Shown one piece after another: positions 25,405 to 47,874 of a DNA stretch of 64,000 nucleotides; the first letter of the stretch is position 1, and every line of letters begins with the position of its first letter. The notes beneath the pieces were generated by a model, which worked only from the letters and a program-made list of their open reading frames with translations, searched no databases and was not told where the DNA came from. A program made the position numbers and the translations under genes. The DNA is taken from positions 26,819,001 through 26,883,000 of the forward strand of contig NW_024467119.1 in the NCBI RefSeq assembly GCF_017591425.1. The letters run 5' to 3'. The stretch comes from Ochotona curzoniae (taxonomy: Eukaryota > Chordata > Mammalia > Lagomorpha > Ochotonidae).

Positions 25405-25622
25405 ATAATAACTCTGACAGTGACATTTATTTCAAGAATTACCGAGTGCTCCCATGAGGTAGGCATCACAGATAACTTTCTGACTGCATTACTCCTCAAA
25501 ACAATCTTGTCAGGTGGGTATTTCCCTCTTAAATATGAGAAAATGAGAAAATTGATGCCAGAGTGTATCAGTAATTTACTTGGAGCTCCACAACAAGCTG
25601 TGGAGTGGAGATTCAAGCCTAA
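25405..25622 (-). mobile_element. MIR SINE, minus strand
   Basis: Reads as reversed MIR: ATGAGGTAGGCATCACAG, TATGAGAAAATGAGAAAATT, then AGTAATTTACTTGGAGCTCC and GGAGATTCAAGCC. The MIR core is clear though ancient. The 138-codon open frame at 25396-25812 runs through it and is not a gene. Confidence 0.75.
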
Positions 25623-28082
25623 GCTTGCTTCAAGGAAGAGATACTGGAGGAAGAAAAGGAGGGAGGGAGAGATGGGACAGAATACCACCACATTTTTAAT
25701 GAAACTGATCAGTGATTTGCCTGCCTGGAGGGTGAAATTTTCTATTATTCCCCAGGAGGTAAGGGGAGAGTCTGCTGTCTTGCAGAATCTGGCCAGTATC
25801 TTAAGGATTTGAATTCATATTGACAAATCTTGTTAACATCTCACATAGAAAACCAGATGCCTGTTTATTATATTACGCAAAATGGAAGAGTCAAGCTGAC
25901 CAAATATGGGCAGTATTCTTTCAGGAGCGATTCTCCAGGAGCACCTGATAAGCAGAATGGCGACTGTGCAGGAGAGGTTCAGCCTGGGGAGAGGGTGATC
26001 ACGATGCTAATCAGCTTATGTCTGTGATGGATGCTGGTGGATAATCTGTCTGCTGGTTGTCAGGTTCCTTAGACCTGCTTGGGAGGGAACACTCTTATTT
26101 GGCCAGACCTTGCCAGGATTTGTCTCTGATTCCTCTGTGTGCTTTCATGAACATCAGACTGTTCTTTCACTAGATATTTCAGTGAACTTTCTAACTTGTT
26201 TTTGACTGAAGATCTAGCCTTTTTCTTCATGGTGACTCATTAATTTTCTGCTGATACAATTAACTTCAGAAAGGAAGTCTGACTTTTGAATTTCTGAATT
26301 TATTATATGCTTGTGTATTACCTATGACTTGCATGTTCAATTTGCTCTTTCCTTTTCCTGTGCTGTGCATGGCAAATTTTTAAAAAACAACAAATAAAGT
26401 ATCAGTGCTGACATATGGAATGTAGCATGTATATATTTTTTAAAAGTTGGCGTAAACATGGTATTTGTAATTCATCAGATTCACTGTGGGTCAATAGCAT
26501 GTGAAATTTTTGTCAAGAAAGCAAAGGCGGATTACCTGAAATAACTATATCAGAGCAAGATTGCTGAATGAATGGTTGAATGAATGATGGACTTGAGAGC
26601 CCTATCATAACCATCAGGACACTGCACTCCTTGCTTAGAGTAACAATGTTTATTTAGGTCAGGGTCCACATTTTCAGAGGACCGTGACCGACTGGAGCAT
26701 AAGCAGAGGAAACAAACCAGATGGTGTTGAGACTTGAAGTCACATTCTGGCACATGGTGTCAGGACATAGGGGATATTTATATTATGAAAAAAAATATTA
26801 GGGAGAAAATAATAAAAACTGAGAGCCACTGGTACGTATTCAAGTCCAAGGATTGTGCTCGGGACTTTAATGGTTTCCAGACATTGTGAAGTAGCACGAT
26901 GTAAAAAGCACATTTTGAGTTTCTGAGGAAGGCAGGGCCGATAGTTGTGGAATCACAGACACCTCTCTGTGTGAGAATAACAGCATTTTTTTTCTCCCAA
27001 AGCTGACCTGAAGCAGAATGAGCTGACTCAATGTTCACAGATTCCACGTGTTCAGAGGTGATGCAAACGTAGACTGAAACCATTTTTAGTGAAGATGCTT
27101 TAGAGAGAAAAGAGAATTACCTGGAGCTATAGATCACTCGACTTGTGCTGGGAGTACATTATTGCCTGATATTATATAGCACTCTGCCTTCCATCACATA
27201 TATGTATATGTGTGTGTATATATATATATATTGTATATATATATATATTATTTTTTTGCTTTAGCTTGGTGATATGAACCTCAAATGGTTAATGCCACTT
27301 CCAGTTCAGTAGATTAGTTGTACAAGATCTTGGTCTTTATATTTCCTCATGGCAATTAAAATAACAGAAGAATCCAAAGTTGCAGGGATGGGAAACAAAT
27401 ATGTTGTGAGTGACTCACCAGATATAATAACAAGAACCTGTTTCACTCTCTCTTTTGATCTCCAGACTCATGTATTCTGAGTTTGAGAGAAAGAATATAT
27501 TTAGACTGCTCTTTCAAAATATCCCAAGGTATCATTTTTCAGACAGTTTGAAACCTGAAGATGTAGTATCGCTTGCTTCTGTATGTTTATAAAATCTTTT
27601 TTCTTATTTTCTTACTCTGAGTGTGCGTGGATCAGTAAGCAAGTTGTGATTCTGTAACAGCTAATGTGACACCTTAACAACAGGTTCCTAGTTAAAAACC
27701 AGTTCTCTTAAAAAGCATGGGGAAAGAATGTGTCCACTTAAAATAGCCCAAGAATAAGGGATTTTATAGTTATAGAAAGCTTGCATACCATCTATTCATA
27801 GATGGCAAAATTCTATCCCGGAGATAAACTGACTTGTCACTTTCATGTGGCTTCTGGGAAATGTGGGTACCTTTCTGTGGTCCGTATCCTTTCACTCACA
27901 ATGCAGCATTATGCTGTGTTCTTGGAAAAATCTTCCTACAATTCTCTCTCTCTCCCTCTCTCTCTGTCTGTCTCTCTCTTTTTCTTTTCGAATTTAAATG
28001 GATTTTTTTAAAAAAATGTCAGTCACTTCTATCTTGACTTACAACCTGATAGGCAAGTGTAGTCTATAACAGTAGTTTCTTT
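25623..28082. other. Intron with TA/TG and CT microsatellites, no gene seen
   Basis: Contains a TA/TG-rich microsatellite (27200-27252) and a CT tract (27942-27980). GAATGAATGGTTGAATGAATG near 26567 looks like an L2 tail. Open frames at 25830-26027, 26550-26753 and 26778-27083 match nothing known to me. Confidence 0.5.
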
Positions 28083-32313
<4,231 letters not shown>

Positions 32314-32372
32314 ATTATTAGTTTATTAAATGTCTTCACACCCCAGAAAACGCTGGAGGAGTTCCAAGACGT
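32314..32372 (+). CDS. MAPK10: MAPK10 exon, N-lobe beta4-beta5 (59 bp)
   Basis: Nineteen codons plus two bases, IISLLNVFTPQKTLEEFQD and the first two bases of Val142. It continues in frame from NHKN of the previous exon. It forms the strands leading from helix C toward the hinge; NVFTPQKTLEEFQDV is highly conserved in the JNK family. The acceptor is CTCTCTCTTATAG and the donor after GACGT is GTAAGTAA, a near-perfect U2-type site. The 59-bp length matches the family. It is too short to score as an ORF alone and is called by homology and splice sites. Confidence 0.96.
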
Positions 32373-33063
32373 GTAAGTAACAAAACTCATGAACTGAAGG
32401 AGTACATAATACTTAAATAAGGGAAAATGATCAAAAGGAAAATAAAAGATTAAATCCCTTGTAGCCATCCTCGGGGGATGTAAGAGCTGAAATTCAATGC
32501 AAGGGAGAGAGGATTCTGTCGATGGAGTTGTTCCCAGGAAGATGCTGCTGGCCTTTCGATCCTGTGGCTCTCTGTGCTTTGGGTCCTGTGTTCTTGGTGC
32601 AGTTAGGGAAGGTTAACTTATTTCTTAACTACTTAATTCTGTGAGTTTATCTAGAAAAAGTTAATTCAGTATAAGAAATATTAATAAAGGGATCAGGGTC
32701 AAATCATTCTACCTTTGTATTTGAGATTTTTTTTTTCCAAAATAGCTGAACTGTAAAAATACAACAAGATGCAGAGGCTAGGGAGCAATGCTCTGACACA
32801 TTGTCCTTCAGCACAGATGCATTACATTAAGAAGAGACCGTTCTGAATTTTTGTTTTTTTGGAAAGAGTAGTGGGAATACAGGTGAAAAGTGAGAGAATG
32901 ATTGAGGTAGAAAATACACAAATCACACACTAGAGTGTTCTTTCCATTAACAATCCGTGTTAGAGCTGTTCTAGCTCATACACATAGGGTACTTGGTATT
33001 TTTTCATATTCTTGATTCAGCCTAATTCAGATCTGGGAAGCGCAGCAGACATAGGAGATGTAG

Positions 33064-33402
<339 letters not shown>

Positions 33403-33917
33403 TAGCACATAGTTCCCTAAGATACAGAAGGAATGTCTAGCTTTTTTGCAGGTTTTTTAAAAATTGATTTGATGTTCCAGCTTGTTGGGAATCAGCTTCT
33501 GAGCCACCTCATTCTTTTTAACTCCTTGAATGGCAGGGGTCATATGTGCAGCTGAAATACAACAGCTCATTTCCATAGTTCATTTCTGACAGCAGAAAGA
33601 CAGCTGCCCCCATCTGCTTTTCTGTCAGCCCTCAAAATGAAATGTAAGCAGGAAGAATTATGGGGCTCCCGAGAACAACCATGGGGATGACAATAAATAG
33701 CATTTTGGTTTCTCCTAAAGCATCTTCCCAACATGAGCTTGTACTGTAAATAATGAGCATACAACTCTCTTCTGGGTTTAAATATTTACAGAAAATAGTT
33801 TTGAAAATCCAAAGCTGACTATAAACTGCTTTGCAGCAATAACCATATAACTCCTGCAGGGCTGGGCAGGCAAAAGAGCCCCAATTAGTCCTAGTGCAAG
33901 AACACCATATTGATTGA

Positions 33918-36447
<2,530 letters not shown>

Positions 36448-36471
36448 CCCCCCCCCCCCGCCGTCCCCCCG
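36448..36471 (+). repeat. C-rich run upstream of exon 6a
   Basis: Twelve C in a row (36448-36459), then GCCGT, six C, and G. It lies about 70-90 nt before the exon 6a acceptor. The RNA would be a good target for poly(C)-binding proteins, and the opposite strand could form a G-quadruplex. Length is likely to vary between individuals. Confidence 0.8.
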
Positions 36472-36493
36472 CTTCTGAGGTCAATGATCTTAG

Positions 36494-36691
<198 letters not shown>

Positions 36692-37429
36692 TAAAGATAG
36701 AAGCAAAAAGTTGGGTAAGTGGTGCAACTGTAATTTTACAAAGTGATTATTTCTATAATATGACCAGTACTGAAGATTACCTACCATGATTATTTCTTTC
36801 AATTGAATTTTTCATAGCTTTTATTCTTTCTTGCCTGTAACTAAAAATAACTGTGCCATATATATAGCAGAATAACAGAAGCCTGTTGATCCCAAGTGAT
36901 TCAAGGAAATTTGTCTTTCTAACTAGAAAAATAACTTTTTAGAATCCATTTTTATCTTCTTCTTAAAACTATTTTATGTTTGTACAACTTTAAACATAGT
37001 AATTTCTTTATTTTATAGATAGGCTAAGCTTCTGTCTGTGGCTTCACTGACTTAAATAGGTCACTATAGCACATCCTTCTCAAAACATAAACTGCCACAT
37101 TTAAAAACCGTAATTATTAGTCCAATTGCTGGAGGTCAGGTGAGTTTAAAATAGACCTTCTTCATGTGACTTGGAGCTGTGACAGAGAAATCGAGAATAA
37201 CTTTTCCAGCTAAGAATTTCATAAAGCAATGCTGATTTGAGATCTACTACTGAGTCCCAAAGCAGATTCCTTGAGAAATTGGAGTACCGTGTATCATTTA
37301 GAACTATTAAATGAGCTGCTATATTTCTTAAATGACTGAAGTTTTGTTTTCTACTAAAGGTACATATTGGCATTTGTTATATAGAGCTAGTAGTTTACAT
37401 TTCAATGAACTATATTTTTACTTATAAAA

Positions 37430-37727
37430 GATGAAAAGACTCTGAAAGACAGAATTACAGAGAGAGAGAGATCTGTTCATCTGCTGCTTCATTCTCCAAA
37501 TGGCAGCAACAACCAAGACTGGGCCACAGGGAAAACATAAGCCCGAAACTCCACCGAGGTCTCCCATGGAGATCCAAGGGTCGAAGCACTTGGGATGTCT
37601 GCTGCTTTCCCTGGGGCATTAGGGTGTTGGATCAAAAGCAGAGCCGCCTCAGCTTGAACTGGTGCCCATATAGGGTGCTGTTCTCCAAGCAGCAGCTTAA
37701 TCCGCCATGCCAAAACAGTGGCAGTTT
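37430..37727 (-). mobile_element. CSINE
   Basis: Reversed C-SINE: CTGAAAGACAGAATTACAG, a GAGAGAG tract, CATTCTCCAAATGGCAGCAA, GGTCTCCCATGGAGATC, and terminal CCGCCATGCCAAAACAGTGG. Intron on both sides (36612-37429 and 37728-39215) shows nothing else. Confidence 0.82.
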
Positions 37728-39215
37728 TGGACTATATTTTTATAAATGCAATTATATCTTGCTAGCAAACTGTTGTAAATCTAGTATGATAATAGGAAGC
37801 TTAAACTGTTCCATGATGCAGGTTAAGTTCAGTATACTACATATGAACCTTTTGGAAATCAACACTAAAGATATGGTCTACAACGCTATTAATTTATTTG
37901 ATCAATAAAGAAGCTCTACTGAAACCCTTTATTATATAGGAAAGAAAATTGTTTTTATTTAAATAACAAAAAGCTAATAGTACCTAAAAAGCTACCTAGA
38001 CTTAATAAGATATTGATTCCAATAGGCGTATAATTATGTAGGCATTTATTCATCCTGTTATTTATAAATTATGAGCTAGTCTCTAAATTCTGTTAGTAGT
38101 ATAGAATAATATCTGTAATGTAGTATATCATTTACACTATCAAATTTCTTGTGGCTACATAACAAAATTTATTTTGCTACAATTATTTATAGTGCAGAGG
38201 TCAATCAGACACAAGGTTGGGGTTACTTATATAGAATTATTAATAGCAATATTTTAACTTGTTGAAATGATTCCAGCATTTAGTAGAAGCAATAACCAAA
38301 TTGAGTTTATATTAATTATACCTATACTATTTCCAAAATTCTTCAGAGACTTAAGCTCTCTTTAACTTCAACTTATAGTTATTCAGTGTAATTTAAAGTT
38401 TATTATTCTCAGACTAAAAAATGGTAATACTCTATGATCCTAGTCAACATACTTTTTCATAGAATGTTTTAGTTTGAACCCCAAGCAAGATTGGTAAAAC
38501 ATGTTGACAAATCAGGAAGTCCAATGAAATTATTGTCAGTGTCAAATTCTAACTCCATTCCTACATTCAAATTGTCTTTGCCTTCTGAACAACATTGTGG
38601 AGTTTTCTTGAAGATTGGTATCACACAGATGATACCACCAAGGTGAAGTTTACAAAATAAACAGAAGAATAACAAACAATATGCTTTTCATTCCATTCAT
38701 TTGCTAATATTTTAGCATCCAATGAAACCTCCTAAAATGTTGCCTCTCCTCTTTAAAAAAAAGTCTCTTAATTATATACACCTTGTCATGGTTCATCTTT
38801 ACTACAAGTTTATGACTTCTGCATTTTTCAAGGCGTATGTGTTGATATAATATGGTAGGTAGTGTTACACAATTGCTTAGAGTCATGGTAAACTTTATGA
38901 TTGATAACACTGAACACATATGACATATTATTTTCTTTATTTAGTGCAAATAGCTAAAAGATAACTGTGATTTTACTTTTCATTGAGATTTTGTTCCTTT
39001 CAATTACTTATGGTAACAATTTTAAAGTGCCTTTTTTAGGAGTTTTTCCAAGGACTGTGCACTCATTCAGACCTTTCATCTAGCCCTAAACTCAACTGAC
39101 ATAAGCCATCTTTTTGATTAGCAAAGGGTCCTATAATATCAGTGTTTCTTCAACTTGTTTTTGTTTCTGCATGTATGTATGCCTGTCTGTCAGTATGTCT
39201 GTAGTTGTCACATAG

Positions 39216-39475
39216 TACAGGACAGCTTGTGAGAGGGAGAGTTCAGCACCTCTCAACTGCCCACAATAACTCCAGAGTACAGAGAGTGAAGCAGGGAGCC
39301 AGCGCCCTTGAGAAAGGGAGAGTGGCAGGAATCCAACCCCTTGTGACATGACTGCTGCTTGCCAGGGTCTGCATGAACATGACCCTGGAGTGAATCTGGA
39401 AATCCACAGAGGCACTCCAATGTGGAGCGTTTTATACCAGCTGGCAGCTTAATTGCTAGGCCAAATACTACATGC
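39216..39475 (-). mobile_element. Degenerate SINE, probably CSINE-related
   Basis: GTGAGAGGGAGAGTTCAGC, a CTGCTTGCCAGGGTCTGCAT block and GCAGCTTAATTGCTAGGCCA give the outline of a reversed tRNA-derived SINE. Old, with the middle hard to align by eye. Confidence 0.45.
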
Positions 39476-39835
39476 ATTGGTGCTTTCATGAGCTCTTGAG
39501 ATCTGCTTTTTTCAGATATTTTTTTTTTTTCTATTTTGCTTTTCCATTCTATTTCAAGGGGCAGCCCCGGCTCTGAGCTAGCCCTTGGATATTCCTTTAT
39601 GTAAAGTTCTTGATTCATACCTTATTAAAAATACAGTCTCCTTGTTTTAAAATTCTAGATTTCAGCTGTATGATCTTCAATTCAATGTGGAATTTGGACT
39701 GTTAAAGCACCCTCCTTTGCCTTTCTCTTAGTAGGCACAAGAGATCCAATTACAATAGGATAGACACATATAAGCTTGCTATGCATACTTGTAATTGCTA
39801 CCTAAATTCCCAATGTGTAAACCTGGGATGTATTG

Positions 39836-40020
39836 ACAGTTAATGTTTATGGAGGACTTACTATGTATCAGGTATTGGCTATAGAAAAGACTTTACCAGG
39901 CACAATCCTGCCAAGTGTCTTCATAGATTTTATACAATAGTTTTTATCACGGGTATTTTAGAGGACAAAAGTGAAGGTTAGAGAGGAGAAATCATTTAAC
40001 AAAGATTACACAGTTAGGAA
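39836..40020 (-). mobile_element. MIR SINE, minus strand
   Basis: GGACTTACTATGTATCAGGT, TTATCACGGGTATTTTAGAG and GAAATCATTTAACAAAGATT correspond to the reversed MIR order. Ancient. Confidence 0.6.
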
Positions 40021-41966
<1,946 letters not shown>

Positions 41967-42772
41967 TAATAATGTAGCAAATGTGAAAGATGCTATAAAA
42001 TAGTGGAAGGTCTGCCTTGATTCATTCCTCTCCAACTAGTGACTCCGAGGCAGTCTTCTTTAATGCTTTTTGGTTGTTGTTCATATTTCAAACTTAAGAT
42101 ATGTTCACAGCAAGGTAAAAAATGACAAAAATCAGTTTTAAGACTAGATGTTTATACATTTATGTTGAACATTCACTTCGTATAGACAGCATGCATAGAA
42201 TTTCATTTTAAAATTGATCAACTTCTTCTAAACTTCTTTTACTTGTTCCTTTCATTTATATAATAAGTATTTCCAATGCCTGCTCTTTTTCCATATTATT
42301 AACAAGTATAATGGTTAAAACCTCATTAGTAACAAGCATTTACAATGTCGGAATAAATACATTGAAATCACTTGGAAGAGTACCACTGATGTCCTCTGAC
42401 ACAGCAAATCCTGACCAAGTCAAGCTTGCAGAGGCTTTGAAGCAGTGAACAAACAGGGAGGCTGTGTGTCAGTGGACGTGAGAACGTGAAAAGGAACTTA
42501 GGCTCTCTATTTGCTTATGAAAACATCGTATCTTTATCATACCAAAGATAAAATGACCACAATTCAAATATAAGATTCAGACTTTGACAATGAGGTTTTA
42601 ATGACTGGAGTATATCCAATCACTAATTTAGTGTATCTACACAATAGTGTAATCAACTGATTGCTCTAAGTTTCTAATCCACGTATTACATGTTTTTTTT
42701 TAACCAAGTCTCTGTAAAGAAACTTTTGAATTTGAGAATTAATATAGAAATTATATAGACACCAGAGACCTT

Positions 42773-43009
42773 CAGAAAGTTCATGGAAAATGTGTTAAAA
42801 AGCTATACAGGGCGGAGGTGAGGTGGGGAAGAGGGTATTGTGGCTTGGCAGATTAAATTATCATCTGTGATGCCCACATTTAATGTGGGCATGGGTTCTT
42901 GTCTCTGTTGCTCCCTACACAGTCAGGCTCCCCGTTGATACTCCTGGGTTCCACATGACCCATCCTTGGGCATTGCGGACATTTGGGGAATAAACCAATG
43001 GATGGGAGT

Positions 43010-43045
<36 letters not shown>

Positions 43046-43172
43046 GTTTTTTTCCTTTCTTTCTATATAACCCTGCCTTAAAAAATAAATATATCAAAAT
43101 AATTATTCATGGATTTCAAAAAATGTCTGCATTAAAGTACTTAACTTTTAATTCCATGAACTTTTTGAAATA
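42773..43172. mobile_element. Short inverted-repeat element interrupted by a CSINE
   Basis: TTCAGAAAGTTCATGGAAAA at 42774 and its inverted counterpart AATTCCATGAACTTTTTGAA near 43149 bound the block; the same ends occur at 20357-21095. Without the CSINE (about 42810-43098) only about 110 bp remain, so this is an internally deleted, MITE-like relative. Confidence 0.55.
42810..43098 (+). mobile_element. CSINE inside the inverted-repeat element
   Basis: Forward C-SINE: GTATTGTGGCTTGGCAGATT near its start, TGGGGAATAAACCAATGGAT, a (CT)n tract at about 43010-43042 and an AAAAAATAAATATA tail. The stretch ATGCCCACAT-TTA-ATGTGGGCAT is a 10-bp palindrome within it. Confidence 0.8.
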
Positions 43173-43830
43173 CCACATATATAGTTGCATACATATACTC
43201 TCTGTACATTAAAAGGAACAGTTTGGGAAATCATTTATATAGGAACTCAGATTGTATTGAATGAGGGAACTGAAGATAATGGTTTAATTCAGTTTGAAAT
43301 AATGCTATATTGTTCTAATTTCTAACTCTTCTTAATGAAAGGTTTCTATCTCATATAATACAACTTTACTTTAAAAATATTTGTGTATTGCTGTTTGTCT
43401 TCTATGAATGCAGTATTTTAAATCACATGTATAAGTTTACCACATTCAAGTTAGCATTAACGTTGTATCGTATGTTGTGAACTTTTTGAGGACAAATTGG
43501 AATTGATCTCCAAAGTATATCTTTTGTGTGTAGACAGTGTTTGCTTTTTGATGATCTCAAACATGCTGATTAACTTTTAAACCAGTCCTTTTAAAGGAAA
43601 CAATTTACAGTGAATATGTTAAAGATAACATCATAGTTTTAAGAGATAGATTGCTAATTTAAAACTAAATCATCACCAAAGTGTAATAGTGTATCCCGTA
43701 AATTTGTACAATATTTGTTAACAAATTATAAAATGAGTAATGCAAATTCTCTGCTATTAAACATGTTGGTCATATTATATCTCAGTCTGTTGGTTAAATA
43801 GACACTTCATAATTGAGCAGAAGGTGACTG

Positions 43831-44140
43831 GTGTTCAGGCATAGTGAGTTAAGCTGCTGCACATGGATGTGGGTGTCACATACGGGTACTGGTTAGAGTC
43901 CTGGCTACTTTATTTCTGATCCAGCTTCCTTCTAATGTACGTGGAAAGACAGTTCAAATGGCACAGTGCATGAGTCCCTGCCACCCATGTGGGAGAACCA
44001 GATGGAGTTCCAGACTGCTGGCTTCAGACTAGTCCAGGCCTGGTCATTATGGCCATTTGGGGAGTGAACAAACAGAAAATCTCTCTCTCTTCTCTCTCTC
44101 CATAACTCAACCCTCAAAACAAATAAAAATAACCTTTTAA
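43831..44140 (+). mobile_element. CSINE
   Basis: Forward C-SINE: GTTCAGGCATAGTGAGTTAA, GGTTAGAGTCCTGGCTACTT, GCCACCCATGTGGGAGAACC, then a CTCTCTCT tract and AAACAAATAAAAATAACC tail. Confidence 0.83.
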
Positions 44141-46194
44141 AACAAAAAGATGTAGCTACAAAATGTGCATATTATACATCTATGTGTTGTATGATAGCAA
44201 GTTATACTATTTTTAATAGGCAAACTCATTTATATAAAGACAATCTCAATATGGATGCTCCATAGAGGTCCTTGTAGTTGTACCTTCCTAATGCATAAAC
44301 TAACTCAACAGTGAGAGTTAAAGCATCATCTGATTCTGTATCATTTGTCTTTATGCTTAAGATGTGAACTCGTTATTTTTCAATACATTATATGCGCACA
44401 TATGCAGTATAAAGTAATTTAGAGGGAAATATAGTGCTAGGAATTTCATATATCTATATTGTTTAGTACATGCATTTTATATAAATTAATAGAATTTAAT
44501 TCAACCAAGTATGTTTTTAATTCTCTGCAGATGAGTCAAACATCAGCTGTAATAAACTCCCCTAGTGCAGCCATTTTTATTTTTAAAATTATGAGACATA
44601 TACAGGAAGAATAATATTACATGTATAGCTCTTAAAGATGTTTAATTTCATAAAAACACATATCCTACCATAAAGGTTAAAAAAATAAAATATTACCTGC
44701 CACCATTTTCACCTCTTTCTATGAGCTTCATCCTAGTTGCTGCTTCCTTTCTCTCCAGAAAGATAACTAAGTACAGTCCCAAATATTCATTCTTGCCAGT
44801 TCTTGACTTCCCTTACGATTGAACAAAAGATTGAATGTAAGGTCTAAAGTAGAGTACAGCACAAGTCAGAAACTATAAGGTTGTAAGCTCTGAAACTCAG
44901 ATTCATGGGAACAAGCAGCCATGATTGAAGGAAAAAGAATATATAAAAAGATGATACTGTGATTCAAAAGACCACAAAGAATGAGTCCATTGATAGCTCT
45001 TTATGATTCTAGTTTGTAGTGTCTGAAGGCTTACACATATCACATTCAAAATTAAGAACAAAGCACCCAAAAGGGATTTAAGAGCTTTTTCATACACTGT
45101 GTTCAAGGTGTTGTCTGATATATTTCAGATAGTTCCTCAGCGAACGTAACAGAATAGTTACAAATATAAGTTCTGAGATAATTGTAATAATTGATAATTT
45201 GTAATAATTTTCAATCTTAGGATATGTGCAAAACTATCTATTGAGAAGTAGTAATAGTCACACATAAGTATTGTCATACTCATCAAATATTTTGCAAATT
45301 AATTTCGACTTAGTAAATTTAGATTTGGATTAAGAAATATATTGTGAAATTATTCCCATTAAATGCTGTTTTTCTATTTGTATTGAATGTCTTTGGTGGT
45401 TTATATTAAGGAAATGCTTTTTAAATAGTAGATTAAAAAGTAACTTATTACTTTTAAAATAACTGCACAGGGCTAGAACCTATGAAAGTTCAGCCCCTTG
45501 TATTTGTTAATATAGAAATGATGACTAATGAGTATTCTAACATTTTTTTGAAAGAATAATTCCATCCATTCTTTTATGTTTACCACATTAACATTAGAAA
45601 TAAAATATAAAAGCATAGTCAGTATTTTATGAAGTTTAAAAGCTATACTAATAATCATTATATAATAAGATAATCTATAAATTATCTTTTAATATATCAA
45701 CTCAATTTCTGCTTAAACATTAATAAAATTAATAATGAATTAATGAATAGTAAACTGAATAACAAACTAAAATTAGTAATAACATTTTAATTCTGTTAAA
45801 ATTAATTATTCTTGAATGTCAACACGTTCACGATAGACTGAAGGATGGTACTTCAGAAATACTTTTTAAGGAAACTGACGACATGATTAAGCATATCATC
45901 AACTGTATGACTGCATTAAAGCATTTCTAACCACATCCATTGTGAAATTGCCCTTTGCTTGACTGTAATATTTGGAACAAGCACTGGCCTAGATGCAGGG
46001 GTTATGACATCCAGTTTTTGCTTACATTTGGTTAATTACAGTTTATAAGAAAATTCATAGACTCAGATAAATTCATGTTGGGATCCTAAAAACAGCTGGA
46101 AAGTAAGTGCAGACTTCTTTTTAAACATTTACATCTTTATGAAAAAGTAAATCATAAAAATTTATAAAAATTTGATCATAAAAAAATTCAATGG
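44141..46194 (+). other. MAPK10: MAPK10 intron, no gene seen
   Basis: Strongly AT-rich. Open frames at 44903-45106 and 45473-45658 (minus) are short and unrecognised. Confidence 0.5.
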
Positions 46195-46502
46195 AATGAT
46201 TAAAATACATGTTATAGAAAAAAGAGAGGGAGAGACAGAGCTTCCATCTTCAGTTTCCTCCCCCTAGTGACTGCAGTGGTTGGAACTGGGTCAGGCCCAA
46301 AGCCCAGGAACTAGAACTCCACCTGTTCTTGGTGTGGAAGCTCACAGCCTCTTCTGTCTCTGGACCATCTTCTGCTGCTTTCCCAGGCACATTAGCATGC
46401 AGCTGAATCAGAAGTGGAGAAACCAGGACTGGAGCCTAAGCTCATAAGGGATGCTGGCAACACAGGTGATAGCTTAACTGGTAGCGCCACTCACCAGCTG
46501 CA
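46195..46502 (-). mobile_element. CSINE
   Basis: Reversed C-SINE: AGAGAGGGAGAGACAGAGC, CAGTTTCCTCCCCCTAGTGA, CTGCTTTCCCAGGCACATTA and terminal GTAGCGCCACTCACCAGC. Confidence 0.82.
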
Positions 46503-47874
46503 GGAACTCTTTTGACTGATGGTTACACCTCATATTGATAGGATGAACGTGTTACCATTTCAATGTCTATAGTAAAGGTCCTTGTCTCCCTGCATGGTGT
46601 AAAGCATTGTAGCAAGTACCACTTAAAAGCAATGTGAGGTGATCTAAGTGCTTTCTTGGGCCCTAATTGTTATTTATAAAAAGAACCATTTTCAAATATT
46701 TTTGCTTAGCAAAATCACTGATTCTCTTTAACTTAAAACCATTGTAGAATTGTTTTGGAAATGTTATGTAAAATCAAGTAGTTGTTTATTTAATTAATAT
46801 AATTCCAGCTAGATGTAACTAGAGAATATCTTGGACTATTTCACCAACTTTTTAAGATCACTTCCACGTTGCAAACTGGTCAGCTCCTTTTCTCCAGTTT
46901 GAGTTTGCTGTCACGACTTTCGAATTTTGAGGTAATCTGACTGGTGGCTAGACAATAGCAGTAGAACATGGTAAGCTAACATTATTAGACAATAGTTTTC
47001 TTTTCCTAATTTTAATGATAGGCACTAAAGTTTTATCTAACTGCACTAATGTATTCTACTTAAACACATCTAAGTAACTGCAACTTAACTATATCTGTAG
47101 TACCATCATGGGTTCTTGTCTGAGCGAAACTTGTAACTGTAATTCTACATAGTGTTTTATTCCTTTATCTCATGATTCTGATCTTTTACATTCTAATACA
47201 TATACATATATAATACATATACTTAGAAGAACTTGTATTAAGTGTTGTTCTTGTTTACTGATTTACAAAGGACTGTTCTTCAGTTTTTATCTCCCCCATT
47301 TTATTTGTTGATGCTCAGTAAATTTTTTTTTCATGCCAGTAACTGAGAGAATATGTAGCAATTCATCCCATTTGATGGAAATAGAAGAAGTTTTGAAGTT
47401 TGATATATCTTTACTCAATCTCCTATGTACTGCCTTTGTATTGTAAATTTATTTTGTGAAATATAGTCAAATGTGTCTTTTCATTAAGGTTATTATTAAT
47501 TTTTTTATAATCTAACTTACTTGAACAGCTAAGAGTAAAAACTTTGCTAATTATATTAGGGTAAGGTTAGCAGGATACCAGAGCCATAACATATTACTTT
47601 AATCAGCTTTATGTTAAAATAAGAATAAAAATGTAGGAGAGGAAACTGCTTGTGGTATTGATTTATGAATAATTTCTGAAGCTTCTGTCATTCACTGCCA
47701 TATGACAAGAAAATCTGTTTGAGATCAACAGCCTTCAGCTGGTTTTTCATTTTTGGGTAGTATTTCTTATTCTTGATATTAATACTTCAAATATTAATGA
47801 GAAGTGAAAAATAGAATCTCAGTCACTGGATATATCTGTCAAAAAAACAATTCCAGATTTTGAGGGTATGATTT

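Noticed and set aside
25396..25812. Longest open frame in the window (138 codons)
   Set aside because: About half of it is a reversed MIR element, and there is no domain or splice context.
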